Shown here: one piece after another, positions 8,783 through 16,937 of the stretch
Layout of the letters: the number at the start of each line of letters is the position of its first letter
Position numbering within the stretch: position 1 is the stretch's first letter
Assembly: GCA_040768665.1 (NCBI GenBank)
Contig: JAXGMN010000015.1
Span: 1 to 64,000, forward strand
DNA length: 64,000 bases
DNA from: JABWBD01 sp040768665
GTDB taxonomy: Bacteria; Planctomycetota; Planctomycetia; Pirellulales; Thermoguttaceae
Direction of reading: 5' to 3'
The notes under the pieces: generated by a model
What the model saw: the letters and a program-made list of their open reading frames with translations, nothing else
What the model was told of the DNA's origin: nothing
Database searches by the model: none
Position numbers and translations under genes: made by a program

Positions 8783-10357
8783 ATGATCCCGATGAGCACA
8801 ATTCATTCCTGTCGCACACGGAGCCGGGGACTAGTCCATTTTTCGGCCAGCTCGGGTTTTGTGGCGTCAAAGACGTTGGCTGAAAACATGGACCTGTCCC
8901 CCTCTCTTCCGCTCGACCGTTCGCAAACCGCCGGGCGTTCCGTCTCCCGCCCCAGCCGGCGAGATTTCTTGAGAGGATCGCTCGCGGCTGCGGCGATCGC
9001 CGGCCACGCTCCGCTCGCCGGGGCCACCGCAGCCGCCGAAGCCCCGGGCCAAGAGGTTCTCTTTCAGCGGCGAGTTCCGGTTCGACATGAGGTCGACGTC
9101 TTCGTCGCGGGCGGAGGGCCGGCGGGCATCGCGGCGGCGGTTGCGGCGGCCCGCCAAGGGGCCCGCGTGTTCCTCGCCGAACGCAACACGTGCCTGGGCG
9201 GCATGGGCACCGCCGGCATGCTGCCCCTGTTCATGCCGTTCAGCGACGGCATTCGCAATTTGGCCGGCGGCATTGGGGCCGATATCCTCCAGCGGCTCAA
9301 GGCCGCCGGCGGCAACGGGCCGGGTAGTAATGTCACGATCCGGGCCGAGGTGCTCAAAAGGGTCTACGATGAGCTGATTCTCGATGCCGGCGTCAAGTTC
9401 CTGTTCCAGAACGACCTGATCGCCGTGGAGGCCGGCGACGGCCGGGTTTCCGCCGCAATCCTGTCGGGCAAGAGCGGCCTGTCTGCCGTGCGCGCGAAGG
9501 TCTACCTCGACTGCACCGGCGACGGCGATCTGGCCGCCTGGGCCGGAGCGCCGTTCGAAAAAGGCGACGAACACGGTCGGATGATGGCCGGGACCTTGTG
9601 CAGCCTCTGGGCCGATATCGACTGGTCGGCCGTGCACGAAGGCGGACGCAAAAGCGACGAGAGCCGCCTGGAGGATGCGTTCGGCGACGATGTCTTCACC
9701 CATGACGACCGCCACCTGCCCGGCATGTTCCGCGTCGGAAAGAATACCGGCGGTGGCAACATCGGGCACACGTTCGGATTGGATTCCACCGACGAACGGT
9801 CGATCACCGACGCGCTCGTTTGGGCCCGCAAGTCGCTGGTGGAATACGAGCGATACTACAAGGAGTATCTCAAGGGATTCGAGCAGATGGAACTGGTCGC
9901 AACGGCCTCGCAGATCGGCGCACGCGAAAGCCGCCGTATTCTTGGCGACTACGTGCTCAACCTGGAAGACTTCAAGTCGCGAGCGGTCTTTCCCGACGAG
10001 ATCGGCCGCTACAACTACGCAGTCGATATCCACGCGACCAGGCCTGACCTCGCCAGCTACCAGCAATACGCCGACGATTTCAAGAACCTTCGCTACGGCA
10101 AAGGCGAGAGCTACGGCATTCCTTATCGTTGCCTCGTGCCGCGTGAACTCCGCAACGTGCTGGTGGCCGGCCGCTGCATCAGCACGGACCGTTACCTGCA
10201 AAGCTCGATTCGGGTGATGCCGGGTTGCTTCATCACGGGGCAGGCGACTGGCGTGGCCGCCGCGATCTGTGCCGAGCAAGGTTGCGATACGCGAACGGTC
10301 GACATCGGCCAACTGCAGCAGCGATTGAAAGCCCTGGGAGCCTATCTGCCGAACTGA
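8783..10357 (+). CDS. Tat-exported FAD-dependent oxidoreductase
   Basis: 524 residues from an ATG behind a strong ACGGAGG. A twin-arginine signal (SRPSRRDFLRGSLAAAAIAG, about 55-74) is followed by the FAD-binding fold VFVAGGGPAGIAAAVAAARQ (about 107-126) and CLGGMGTAGM, typical of the FAD_oxidored (PF12831) family. The C-terminus ends with a second flavin-contact segment (LQSSIRVMPGCFITGQATG). The first about 54 residues before the Tat motif are unusual. Codons at 8834-8915 are a copy of a dispersed hairpin repeat, so the Shine-Dalgarno and ATG seem to have been separated from the Tat signal by an in-frame insertion. An internal ATG at 8888 would give a normal-length Tat signal but has no Shine-Dalgarno. 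The substrate is unknown, perhaps a polyol or sugar lactone. Confidence 0.85.
   Translation: MIPMSTIHSCRTRSRGLVHFSASSGFVASKTLAENMDLSPSLPLDRSQTAGRSVSRPSRRDFLRGSLAAAAIAGHAPLAGATAAAEAPGQEVLFQRRVPVRHEVDVFVAGGGPAGIAAAVAAARQGARVFLAERNTCLGGMGTAGMLPLFMPFSDGIRNLAGGIGADILQRLKAAGGNGPGSNVTIRAEVLKRVYDELILDAGVKFLFQNDLIAVEAGDGRVSAAILSGKSGLSAVRAKVYLDCTGDGDLAAWAGAPFEKGDEHGRMMAGTLCSLWADIDWSAVHEGGRKSDESRLEDAFGDDVFTHDDRHLPGMFRVGKNTGGGNIGHTFGLDSTDERSITDALVWARKSLVEYERYYKEYLKGFEQMELVATASQIGARESRRILGDYVLNLEDFKSRAVFPDEIGRYNYAVDIHATRPDLASYQQYADDFKNLRYGKGESYGIPYRCLVPRELRNVLVAGRCISTDRYLQSSIRVMPGCFITGQATGVAAAICAEQGCDTRTVDIGQLQQRLKALGAYLPN
8834..8915. repeat. Hairpin repeat, family C (copy inside FAD oxidoreductase 5' end)
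   Basis: AGTCCATTTTTCGGCCAGCT pairs with the later GTTGGCTGAAAACATGGACC, and is followed by TGTCCCCCTCTCTTCCGC. The same structure occurs at 36475-36575 upstream of the subtilase gene, and a partial copy of its 3' part is at 10695-10735. Here it lies within the reading frame of the Tat oxidoreductase. Confidence 0.6.
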
Positions 10358-10784
10358 CCTGCCGTGGTTATTTGCGGGTGCGAACGGGCCCTCATGCGAC
10401 GGGCAGAAATTCGTAGCCTGACTCTCCGAGTCGGGCTTTGAAGGCCGGACCCGACTCGGAGAGTCAAACTACGTCCGAGCGGGTAGGTTTTTTTCTGCCG
10501 CTCGCCTCATGCGGTTGACTTCATTTCTCTTCCGCGACACGGTTCCGTTTCCAACCCGCCCCCCATCGTGGCAGGCTGGCTTTTATGGGGAACGAAACGT
10601 GGTAGAATAAAGACCACTCCAAACGACTGGCACGGTCCGGGGTGATGAAAAAAGGACTGGCTCCGCAACCGGTAGTGGCTTGACTTGACGATCAGTACAA
10701 GAGTCCCCCTCTCTTCCGCCCTGTGAACGGTTACCGTCCGGTTGACTTCAATGGAAGCATTACATCCTGAACCAGGAGAGTCTC
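10358..10784. other. Intergenic spacer with hairpin and repeat remnants
   Basis: 427 bp without a gene. It contains a perfect 16-bp hairpin (GACTCTCCGAGTCGGG at 10420-10435, complement at 10450-10465), which could terminate the upstream oxidoreductase transcript. A partial repeat C tail (CCCCCTCTCTTCCGCCCTGT near 10704-10723) lies before the next gene. I see no recognisable promoter or RNA gene. Confidence 0.5.
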
Positions 10785-12227
10785 ATGAGCACCAAGAGAA
10801 CGTTTTCTCGTCGCCAGGTACTCGGCCAGGCGTTGGGAGCGGCTGCGGCGGGTATGGGTGTGCCGCTGTTCATCTCGTGTTCGAAGAAATCGGCTCCCCA
10901 GGCAGCCCTGCCGCAAACGTCGCCGGTGGCGGCCTCCAAAACGGTGAGCCCGAATGAACAGATCGGCATCGGTGTGATCGGCTGCGGGCGACGCAGCGGG
11001 CAACATATCGAAGGGATCGGGGGCCAGGGAAAGCCGCCCAAGAACGCCCGCATCGTTGCCGTTGCCGACGTCAACATGGTGCGAGCCGAACAATGGGCTC
11101 GCCACTACCGCGCCAAGCCCTACCAGGACTATCGCGAACTGCTGGAACGCAAGGACGTGGATGTCATTACCTACGGCACGCCCGAGCACTGGCACTACCT
11201 GCCCTGCATCCACTCCTGCCAGGCCGGCAAGGACATTTACGGCGAGCAGCCTTTGGGCCATACGATCCGCGAAGGCCGAAAGATGATCGAGGCGGTCCGT
11301 AAGTACAAGCGGGTCTTTCAGACCGGCGAGCAGCAGCGTTCGCATCCGGCGACCCGCAAAGCCGTCGAGCTGATCCGCAATGGTCGGATCGGCAAGATCC
11401 AAGCGATCATCGGCTACAACTATCCCAGCGCGTACGAGTGCAACTTCTCCGCGCAACCCGTTCCGGCCGGACTGGATTGGGACGCCTGGTGCGGTCCCAA
11501 CGAGGTGGTGCCCTACCATACGGACCTTTATCTGTCGCGGATTCCTTACGAACGCGAGAAGCCGTTCTACACCCCCCCAGCCGAACAGTGTGCCGTCGGG
11601 CCGGGATGGATGTCGTTCCGGCCGTATTCCGGCGGCGAGTTGCCCAACTGGGGTTGCCACGGCCTGAGCATGGTCCACTGGGCGCTCGACGTGGACCACA
11701 GCGGCCCAGTCGAGATCTGGGTCGAGCCCGAGCAGAAAATGGAAACGGTGGTCTACGACACGCCGGAGACCCGCGATCGCGGCGACGCGGCTACCTCCAG
11801 GACAGCCATCCATTATAAGTACGCCAACGGCGCGGTCCTTTCACTGGTTTCTGTTGATCCCAAACTGGGAGGCGGCGCCACCTTCATCGGCGACAAGGGC
11901 AAGATCACGATCTTCCGAGAAGGGTACGAGTGCGACCCGGTCGGCTTGGACGAAGACCCTCTCCCGGCCGATGCCGTCCGCGTCTACGAAAGCGATAACC
12001 ACTTCGAGAATTTCTTCGCCTGCGTCGAGTCGCGCAAGGATCCAATCATGCCCGTCGAGGCCGGGCACAGCGTGGCCACCTTGTGTCACCTCGGCAACAT
12101 CGCCCGCCGCCTGGGCCGTCATCTCAAGTGGGATCCGGAGAAAGAGATCTTCCCCGGCGACGACGAGGCCAACGAGTATCTCGACGTACCGAAGCGCAAG
12201 CAATACGAGCTACCGGAACAAGTCTGA
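10785..12227 (+). CDS. Tat-exported Gfo/Idh/MocA oxidoreductase with EQP in place of EKP
   Basis: 480 residues with a Tat signal (KRTFSRRQVLGQALGAAAAG, 4-23) that runs into FISCSKK, possibly a lipoprotein-like cysteine at 32. The Rossmann motif is GIGVIGCGRRSGQ (61-73), with ITYGTPEHWHY (128-138) and a standard C-terminal domain ending CHLGNIARRLGRHLKWDPEK. The usually invariant EKP is EQP at 154-156 (DIYGEQPLGHT). That lysine is normally part of the catalytic/cofactor site, so activity may be altered or lost. The Shine-Dalgarno ACCAGGAG precedes the ATG. It lies between the FAD oxidoreductase and the RidA-fold gene on the same strand. Confidence 0.88.
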   Translation: MSTKRTFSRRQVLGQALGAAAAGMGVPLFISCSKKSAPQAALPQTSPVAASKTVSPNEQIGIGVIGCGRRSGQHIEGIGGQGKPPKNARIVAVADVNMVRAEQWARHYRAKPYQDYRELLERKDVDVITYGTPEHWHYLPCIHSCQAGKDIYGEQPLGHTIREGRKMIEAVRKYKRVFQTGEQQRSHPATRKAVELIRNGRIGKIQAIIGYNYPSAYECNFSAQPVPAGLDWDAWCGPNEVVPYHTDLYLSRIPYEREKPFYTPPAEQCAVGPGWMSFRPYSGGELPNWGCHGLSMVHWALDVDHSGPVEIWVEPEQKMETVVYDTPETRDRGDAATSRTAIHYKYANGAVLSLVSVDPKLGGGATFIGDKGKITIFREGYECDPVGLDEDPLPADAVRVYESDNHFENFFACVESRKDPIMPVEAGHSVATLCHLGNIARRLGRHLKWDPEKEIFPGDDEANEYLDVPKRKQYELPEQV

Positions 12228-12232
12228 TTGGT

Positions 12233-12427
12233 GCTAAGTGATTAGTGGTTGGTGGCTAGTAGTTAGTAGGTAGAAGCTGTGGGACCGCAGCTTGGTGCTG
12301 TCGCATTGGATACTACCGGCGTGCTGATATCCTGTTTTCTTCCTGCCGAATCGCGGATTTCCACTTTCCACGAACCACAAAGTCCCACCACTAACCACTA
12401 ACCACTAACCACTATCCACTAACCACC
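12233..12427. repeat. Heptamer repeats (CCACTAA)n in inverted clusters
   Basis: A cluster of TTAGTGG/TTGGTGG/TAGTAGT units at 12233-12272 is mirrored by CCACTAA repeats at 12387-12427 (ACCACTAACCACTAACCACT and on), so the two can form a long stem. Short tandem heptamers of this kind are known from cyanobacteria (STRR); here they fill the space between two exported-enzyme genes. No gene is present. Confidence 0.7.
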
Positions 12428-12444
12428 ATACAGAAAGCACACCC

Positions 12445-13692
12445 ATGACCTGGCGATCGCTTACCGCCGCCGTCCTAACGGCCTATTCCCTAGGGCTGAC
12501 CGACTGCCCCGGTGCTGAAGAGTCCAAGAAGCCGGCGCCCGGCAAGGCGACCGAATCGTCGATCGAGTACGTTCCTCTGGACGCCCCGGAAGGCATGTCG
12601 CAGGCCGTGATCGTCCAGGGCCTTCCACTGGTCCACACCCGGCAGTTGTTTCCGCTGGACACGGCCGAAAAACTGGTTGGCGAAGGCTCGGTCGACAAGC
12701 AGATCGAGCAAGTGCTGACCAACCTGGAAGCCGTCTTGAAGGACTGCGGGGCGGGGCTGGACAGGCTGGTGCGGCTGAACGTCTACGCCTTGGCCCCCGA
12801 GACCGTCATCCGCGTCCGCGAGCTGCTGAGCAAGCGGGTGGACCCCGCGATCCGCCCGGCCATCACCTCGGTTTTGACGCCCCTGCCGCATCGAGGGGCG
12901 CTGGTCGCCCTGGACGCGGTTGCCGGCGGCAGCGAAAGTGACAAGGCCGTCACGCTCAAACGCTGCGAGGTCGTGGCGGGTGCCAAGGATCGCGCGGACG
13001 CCGCCGTGCTGCCGCCCGGCGGCGTGGCCTACCTCTCCGGCCAGCCGGCTGATGGCGGGCTGAACGAGTCCGCCGTGATCCGCTCCATGTCCTCGCTCAT
13101 GACCACGCTCGGCCATCTCAAGCTCTCGCCCAAGCAAGTCGTGCAGCTCAGGATCTTTCTGCGGCCGGTAACCTCGGCCGAGGAAGTCCTCCGCGATGTG
13201 AAGACGTTCTTTCCCGATCAGTCGATGCCGCCGGTCGTCTTCGTCGAATGGCTCGCTTCCGTGCCGGTCGAGATCGAGATGATCGCCCAATTGCCGCTTT
13301 CCGGCAAGGCGACCGGGAACGTCGAATACTTCACTCCGCCCGAGGTCCGGCCGTCGCCCACGTTCAGCAAGGTGGCCCTGGTGCGGACCGACCGGCAGAT
13401 CTATATCTCCGGCCAGTATGCGAAGGAGCCCAGCCGCGGCGAGCCCCAGGGCACGTTCGTTTTCGACCAGTTGAAGGAGATCCTGGAGAAGACCGGCAGC
13501 GACATGCGCCATATGGCCAAGGGTATGTACTACGTTGCCGACGACGACGCCGCGCGCTGGGTCGACCGGACACGACCGAAGGTCTTCGATCCGGACCGCC
13601 CGCCCGCAGCTTCGAAAGTGATGGTCCATCGCGTGGGTATGGAAGGCCGCACGATGACCGTCGACATGATCGCGGTAGCCGCCGACAAATAG
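12445..13692 (+). CDS. Exported tandem RidA/YjgF-fold protein
   Basis: 415 residues with a probable Sec signal (MTWRSLTAAVLTAYSLGL). Three consecutive RidA/YER057c/UK114-like segments are visible: about 38-150 (VHTRQLFPLD to RPAITSVLT), about 165-270 (VAYLSGQPADGG to PPVVFVEWL) and about 290-412 (IYISGQYAKEP to KVMVHRVGM). Authentic RidA is about 130 residues and hydrolyses reactive enamine/imine intermediates as a trimer. A single chain with three units could form a pseudo-trimer. The catalytic Arg of RidA can be aligned only loosely (RPAIT in unit 1), so the later units may be structural. Export is unusual for this family. It is followed 55 bp later by the DegT aminotransferase, a PLP enzyme of the kind whose intermediates RidA clears. 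Confidence 0.75.
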   Translation: MTWRSLTAAVLTAYSLGLTDCPGAEESKKPAPGKATESSIEYVPLDAPEGMSQAVIVQGLPLVHTRQLFPLDTAEKLVGEGSVDKQIEQVLTNLEAVLKDCGAGLDRLVRLNVYALAPETVIRVRELLSKRVDPAIRPAITSVLTPLPHRGALVALDAVAGGSESDKAVTLKRCEVVAGAKDRADAAVLPPGGVAYLSGQPADGGLNESAVIRSMSSLMTTLGHLKLSPKQVVQLRIFLRPVTSAEEVLRDVKTFFPDQSMPPVVFVEWLASVPVEIEMIAQLPLSGKATGNVEYFTPPEVRPSPTFSKVALVRTDRQIYISGQYAKEPSRGEPQGTFVFDQLKEILEKTGSDMRHMAKGMYYVADDDAARWVDRTRPKVFDPDRPPAASKVMVHRVGMEGRTMTVDMIAVAADK

Positions 13693-13747
13693 GGGCGCCG
13701 CAACGCTTGCCCGAATTCCGATCAAATCACTTCAGGAGAATTGAACC

Positions 13748-15067
13748 ATGTCCGAGAACAACCCTGTCGTTTCGCGGCGCCAGTTCATCGCGGGCACCTC
13801 CGGGCTGCTGATGGCGGGGGCGCTGGCCGACGCAGCTCCCCGGATGGCTCAGGCCGCCGAACCTTCCAAACTGGCGATCGAGGGCGGCGAAAAGGCCGTC
13901 AAGGCTGCGATCGCCGACGAGCCCCGTTGGGGCGACGTGGAGAGGGCGCAGCTCGACGCGATGCTCGAGCAGAAATCGCTCTTCTACTGGCAGGGACCGC
14001 AAACCAAGCTCCTCGCCGAACGGTTCCAGCAGTTCTGCCCGCTCAAGTATGTCCAGACCTGCTCCTCCGGCACCGCCGCCTTGCACATCGCCGTCGCAGC
14101 CGCGGGCATCGGCCTCGGCGACGAAGTGATCACCTCGCCGGTCACCGATATCGGAACCGTCATTGGCATTCTCTACCAGCAGGCCGTGCCGGTCTTCGCC
14201 GATCTCGGCGCCGGTACCTGCAATCTCGACGTGGCCGACGTCGAGCGGCGAATCACTCCCAAGACCAAGGCAATCATCGCGGTACATCTGACCGGAAATC
14301 CTTGCGATCTCGACGCCCTGAAGAAACTCGCCGACCGCCACAACCTCATTCTCATCGAGGACTGCGCCCAAGCCTGGGGCGCGAAGTACCGCGGTCGCCC
14401 GATCGGCACCATCGGCCACATCGCCTGCTTCTCGCTGCAGAATTCCAAGCACATCACCTGCGGCGACGGCGGCGTAGTGGCCTCCAGCGACGAGCGGTTC
14501 GGTCCGCTCCTGCAGAAGTTCGGCGACAAGGGTGGAAACCGCGTCAAGTGGGGTGGGCACGAAGCCTTCGCCACCAACTACCGCATGAGCGAGCCCCAGG
14601 CCGCCGTGGCCGCCGCCCAACTTACCCGGCTGGAAGAGATCGTGGCCAAGCGTGCCCGGCTCGGCAACCTGCTCACAGAGAAAATCGCCGACGCCCCGGG
14701 CGTCGTCCCGCACCAGGTCCACCCCGAGGACCGGGCCGTCTACTGGTTCTATTTCTTCCGCGTCCGGCCCGAGGTCCGCTCCCAGTTCACCAGGGCCTTG
14801 GTGACCGAAGGCGCGCGCGTTTCCGGCGGCTACATCAAGTTGCCGCTCTACGGCGAGCCGGTCTTCCAGCAGCACGCCTTCTTCGCCGGCCGCTGGCCCG
14901 TCAAGGAGATGGGCCTTTCGGCCATGGATTTTTCCAAGCACAAGTGCCCCGAGGCGGAAGCCATCCTCGCCTCAATGATCCGCGTGACGATCAACGAGAA
15001 CATGTCGGAGGAGTACATCCTCGGCGTCGCCAATGCCATCCAAAAAGTCGCCCGCCACTACGCCTAA
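13748..15067 (+). CDS. Tat-exported DegT/DnrJ/EryC1/StrS aminotransferase
   Basis: 439 residues. A Tat signal (VVSRRQFIAGTSGLLMAGAL, 7-26) is followed by a complete fold-type I sugar aminotransferase: CSSGTAALHIAV (105-116), VHLTGNPCDLDAL (179-191), EDCAQAWGA (204-212) with the PLP-binding Asp 205, and the Schiff-base lysine K234 in FSLQNSKHITCGDGG. The family transfers an amino group to keto-sugars and is normally cytoplasmic. Export of a folded PLP enzyme by Tat makes sense only if it acts in the periplasm-like compartment. The Shine-Dalgarno is TCAGGAG upstream of the ATG. It lies in a run of plus-strand exported genes (10785-16776). Confidence 0.88.
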   Translation: MSENNPVVSRRQFIAGTSGLLMAGALADAAPRMAQAAEPSKLAIEGGEKAVKAAIADEPRWGDVERAQLDAMLEQKSLFYWQGPQTKLLAERFQQFCPLKYVQTCSSGTAALHIAVAAAGIGLGDEVITSPVTDIGTVIGILYQQAVPVFADLGAGTCNLDVADVERRITPKTKAIIAVHLTGNPCDLDALKKLADRHNLILIEDCAQAWGAKYRGRPIGTIGHIACFSLQNSKHITCGDGGVVASSDERFGPLLQKFGDKGGNRVKWGGHEAFATNYRMSEPQAAVAAAQLTRLEEIVAKRARLGNLLTEKIADAPGVVPHQVHPEDRAVYWFYFFRVRPEVRSQFTRALVTEGARVSGGYIKLPLYGEPVFQQHAFFAGRWPVKEMGLSAMDFSKHKCPEAEAILASMIRVTINENMSEEYILGVANAIQKVARHYA

Positions 15068-15069
15068 GT

Positions 15070-15203
15070 AGGTCCCGCTTGCCGAGCGGGACCTGGAAGC
15101 GAGATCCCGCTCGGCAACTATCGGCAAATGTTGCGATCCCCGCCCCCTTTTTCAGCAATCTCTGCCGAGCGGGACCTGGACGCGGGATCCCGCTCGGCAA
15201 CTG
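15070..15203. repeat. GGTCCCGCTTGCCGAGCGGGACC hairpins, family D
   Basis: Two palindromic units lie between the aminotransferase and SGNH hydrolase genes: AGGTCCCGCTTGCCGAGCGG with flanks at 15070-15116, and a second set at 15162-15203. The same unit occurs at 23290-23320, 23381-23410 and 23700-23730. It may act as a terminator. It belongs to a dispersed family within this window. Confidence 0.7.
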
Positions 15204-15306
15204 TCGGAGGGCGCAGCCTACTCGGTTCCCTGCGCACGAGGCATGCCGACATTCCACGGCTCGCATTTTCGCCAACCCAAGCCGCCACTCCAAGGAGCCC
15301 CACCCC

Positions 15307-16776
15307 ATGCGACGCTGCACCCTGCTTAATGCTGCGCTAGCGGCGACGACGCTCGTCGCCTTCGCAACAACGTCCATCGCTGCCGATCTCCCTCCGGAAC
15401 CGCCGAAAGGCGCACCTCCGTATCAGGCCCCGCCCGGGCCCACGGACGGCGCCCAGATGGCCCTTACCATTCAAAAACTCGAGAAACCGATGGATCCGCC
15501 TCGCCCCCTGCTCGTCTGGGCGATCGGCTCGAGCTTCACCAACGGCCTCGGCAACGGCGACTTTCTCATCAAGCAGATCCGCCAACGGTTCCCCGACGCG
15601 CCCGAGATCGACTACAAGAAGATGGCCGGCGACTCCACATCTTACCACTTCTCGCACGGCTGGGCGCGTCACCTCGTCATCCCCGATCAGCCCGACGTGG
15701 TCCTCATCTACAACTTCGGGAAGGCGGAAGACCTCGAGCAATTGATCGCGGAACTCCGTCGCAACACGACGGCCGACATCCTGGTGGGCAGCCTTCACTG
15801 GTGCAACCCGCACAAGCGAGTCTGGCCCGATCCGGATGCCGCAAACAGCCATCAGGATCCGCAAGCCCTGCGGGCCCTCGCGAAGACCTATGGCGTCGAG
15901 TTCGTCGAGAATCGCCGCGAGATGACCCGGTACATGACCGCCAACGGCCTGGAAATTGAAGACCTCCTCGCCGACTCGGTTCACGAGAACCGGTATGCTT
16001 CGCGAATGACTGTGATGAATATCGCCCGCCACTTCCATCGACCCGACCGCTTCGACTACGACCCGGCCGACCGCGAGCGCAGGCTTGAGGCCGAATCGGC
16101 TGCCGTGAAGAAGGGCGGCGACTGGCAGACCGTGGCAGACGGCGAGGCGCTTCAGTCCACCAACCGCGCCAGCGAGGTGGAGGTGCCGTTCACCGGCAAC
16201 CGCATCGACCTGATCGGCTGGCGCTGCCCCGACGGCGGCACCGCGGAGGTGTGGATCGACGGCAAGCCCGCAGAGCAGTTCGACGCCTTCTATGCCTCGT
16301 ATGTCCAACCCGATCCCAAGAACGCCCCCAACCCGCCCAATCCCCCGCGCGACCGCTGCCCCCACGCCGTCACGCTGGGCAAGAACCTCGTCCCTCAGAC
16401 CTGGACCATCACGATGACCAGCGACACATGCGATTACCAACTCGTTGGCAGCGTCACCGGCCTCGACGGCTCGGGCAACGCCCTCAAGCCGTTCACCGGC
16501 AACTCCGGACAGATCATCATCCAACCGGAGTTCTGGCGCGATGCGAAGGCGAACCGTACCGATGACCGGTTCACGTTCGATGTCGTCCGTACGACGATGG
16601 GAAAGGTCGATTTCAAGGCCCCGCACAAGGAGAAGTTCCGCTTGCGCCTTGCCGCAAACCTCTCCAACCGGGCGCACGTTCTAAGACTCGTTACGCAGGG
16701 CAACGGAGCGGTGTCCCTCGATGCTTTCGATATCTTTGAGCCACCTTTGAAAGAAGCCCCCGAGCCAACCCCCTGA
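15307..16776 (+). CDS. Secreted SGNH/GDSL-like hydrolase
   Basis: 489 residues from the ATG at 15307, behind AAGGAG; the frame is open far upstream but that part overlaps the aminotransferase. A Sec signal (MRRCTLLNAALAATTLVAFA) is followed by an SGNH-type domain starting VWAIGSSFTNGLGNGD, with the block I Ser in GSSFT at about residue 71. DVVLIYNFGKAED and the closing DSVHENRYASRM (Asp-x-x-His) supply a plausible catalytic dyad. A C-terminal beta-rich region (about 270-480) follows and may bind carbohydrate. The likely activity is an esterase on acylated sugars or polysaccharide. The assignment to SGNH is by motif pattern and is not certain. Confidence 0.65.
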   Translation: MRRCTLLNAALAATTLVAFATTSIAADLPPEPPKGAPPYQAPPGPTDGAQMALTIQKLEKPMDPPRPLLVWAIGSSFTNGLGNGDFLIKQIRQRFPDAPEIDYKKMAGDSTSYHFSHGWARHLVIPDQPDVVLIYNFGKAEDLEQLIAELRRNTTADILVGSLHWCNPHKRVWPDPDAANSHQDPQALRALAKTYGVEFVENRREMTRYMTANGLEIEDLLADSVHENRYASRMTVMNIARHFHRPDRFDYDPADRERRLEAESAAVKKGGDWQTVADGEALQSTNRASEVEVPFTGNRIDLIGWRCPDGGTAEVWIDGKPAEQFDAFYASYVQPDPKNAPNPPNPPRDRCPHAVTLGKNLVPQTWTITMTSDTCDYQLVGSVTGLDGSGNALKPFTGNSGQIIIQPEFWRDAKANRTDDRFTFDVVRTTMGKVDFKAPHKEKFRLRLAANLSNRAHVLRLVTQGNGAVSLDAFDIFEPPLKEAPEPTP

Positions 16777-16865
16777 GAGCTGCCCCGGTGAAACGGCAGA
16801 ACCGAAAGGTTCACTCCTTTCATGCGTGTGGTAGATGATCGCATCCCCTCACCATTGCCATCACC

Positions 16866-16886
16866 CCCGGCTGCTTCCCAGCCGGG
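16866..16886. terminator. Possible bidirectional terminator hairpin
   Basis: The 8-bp GC-rich stem CCCGGCTG/CAGCCGGG with a 5-nt loop lies between two convergent genes. There is no clear T run, so its terminator role is inferred from position. Confidence 0.45.
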
Positions 16887-16937
16887 CTGATGTGCGGGGG
16901 GACTCTCATCTGCCGCTCGCCTTACAGCTTGACGGAA

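Noticed and set aside
13741..15306. Plus-frame extension upstream of the SGNH hydrolase and the 404-residue minus frame over the aminotransferase
   Set aside because: Both overlap the DegT aminotransferase gene, which has a Tat signal and the catalytic lysine; the hydrolase starts at its own Shine-Dalgarno and signal peptide at 15307.
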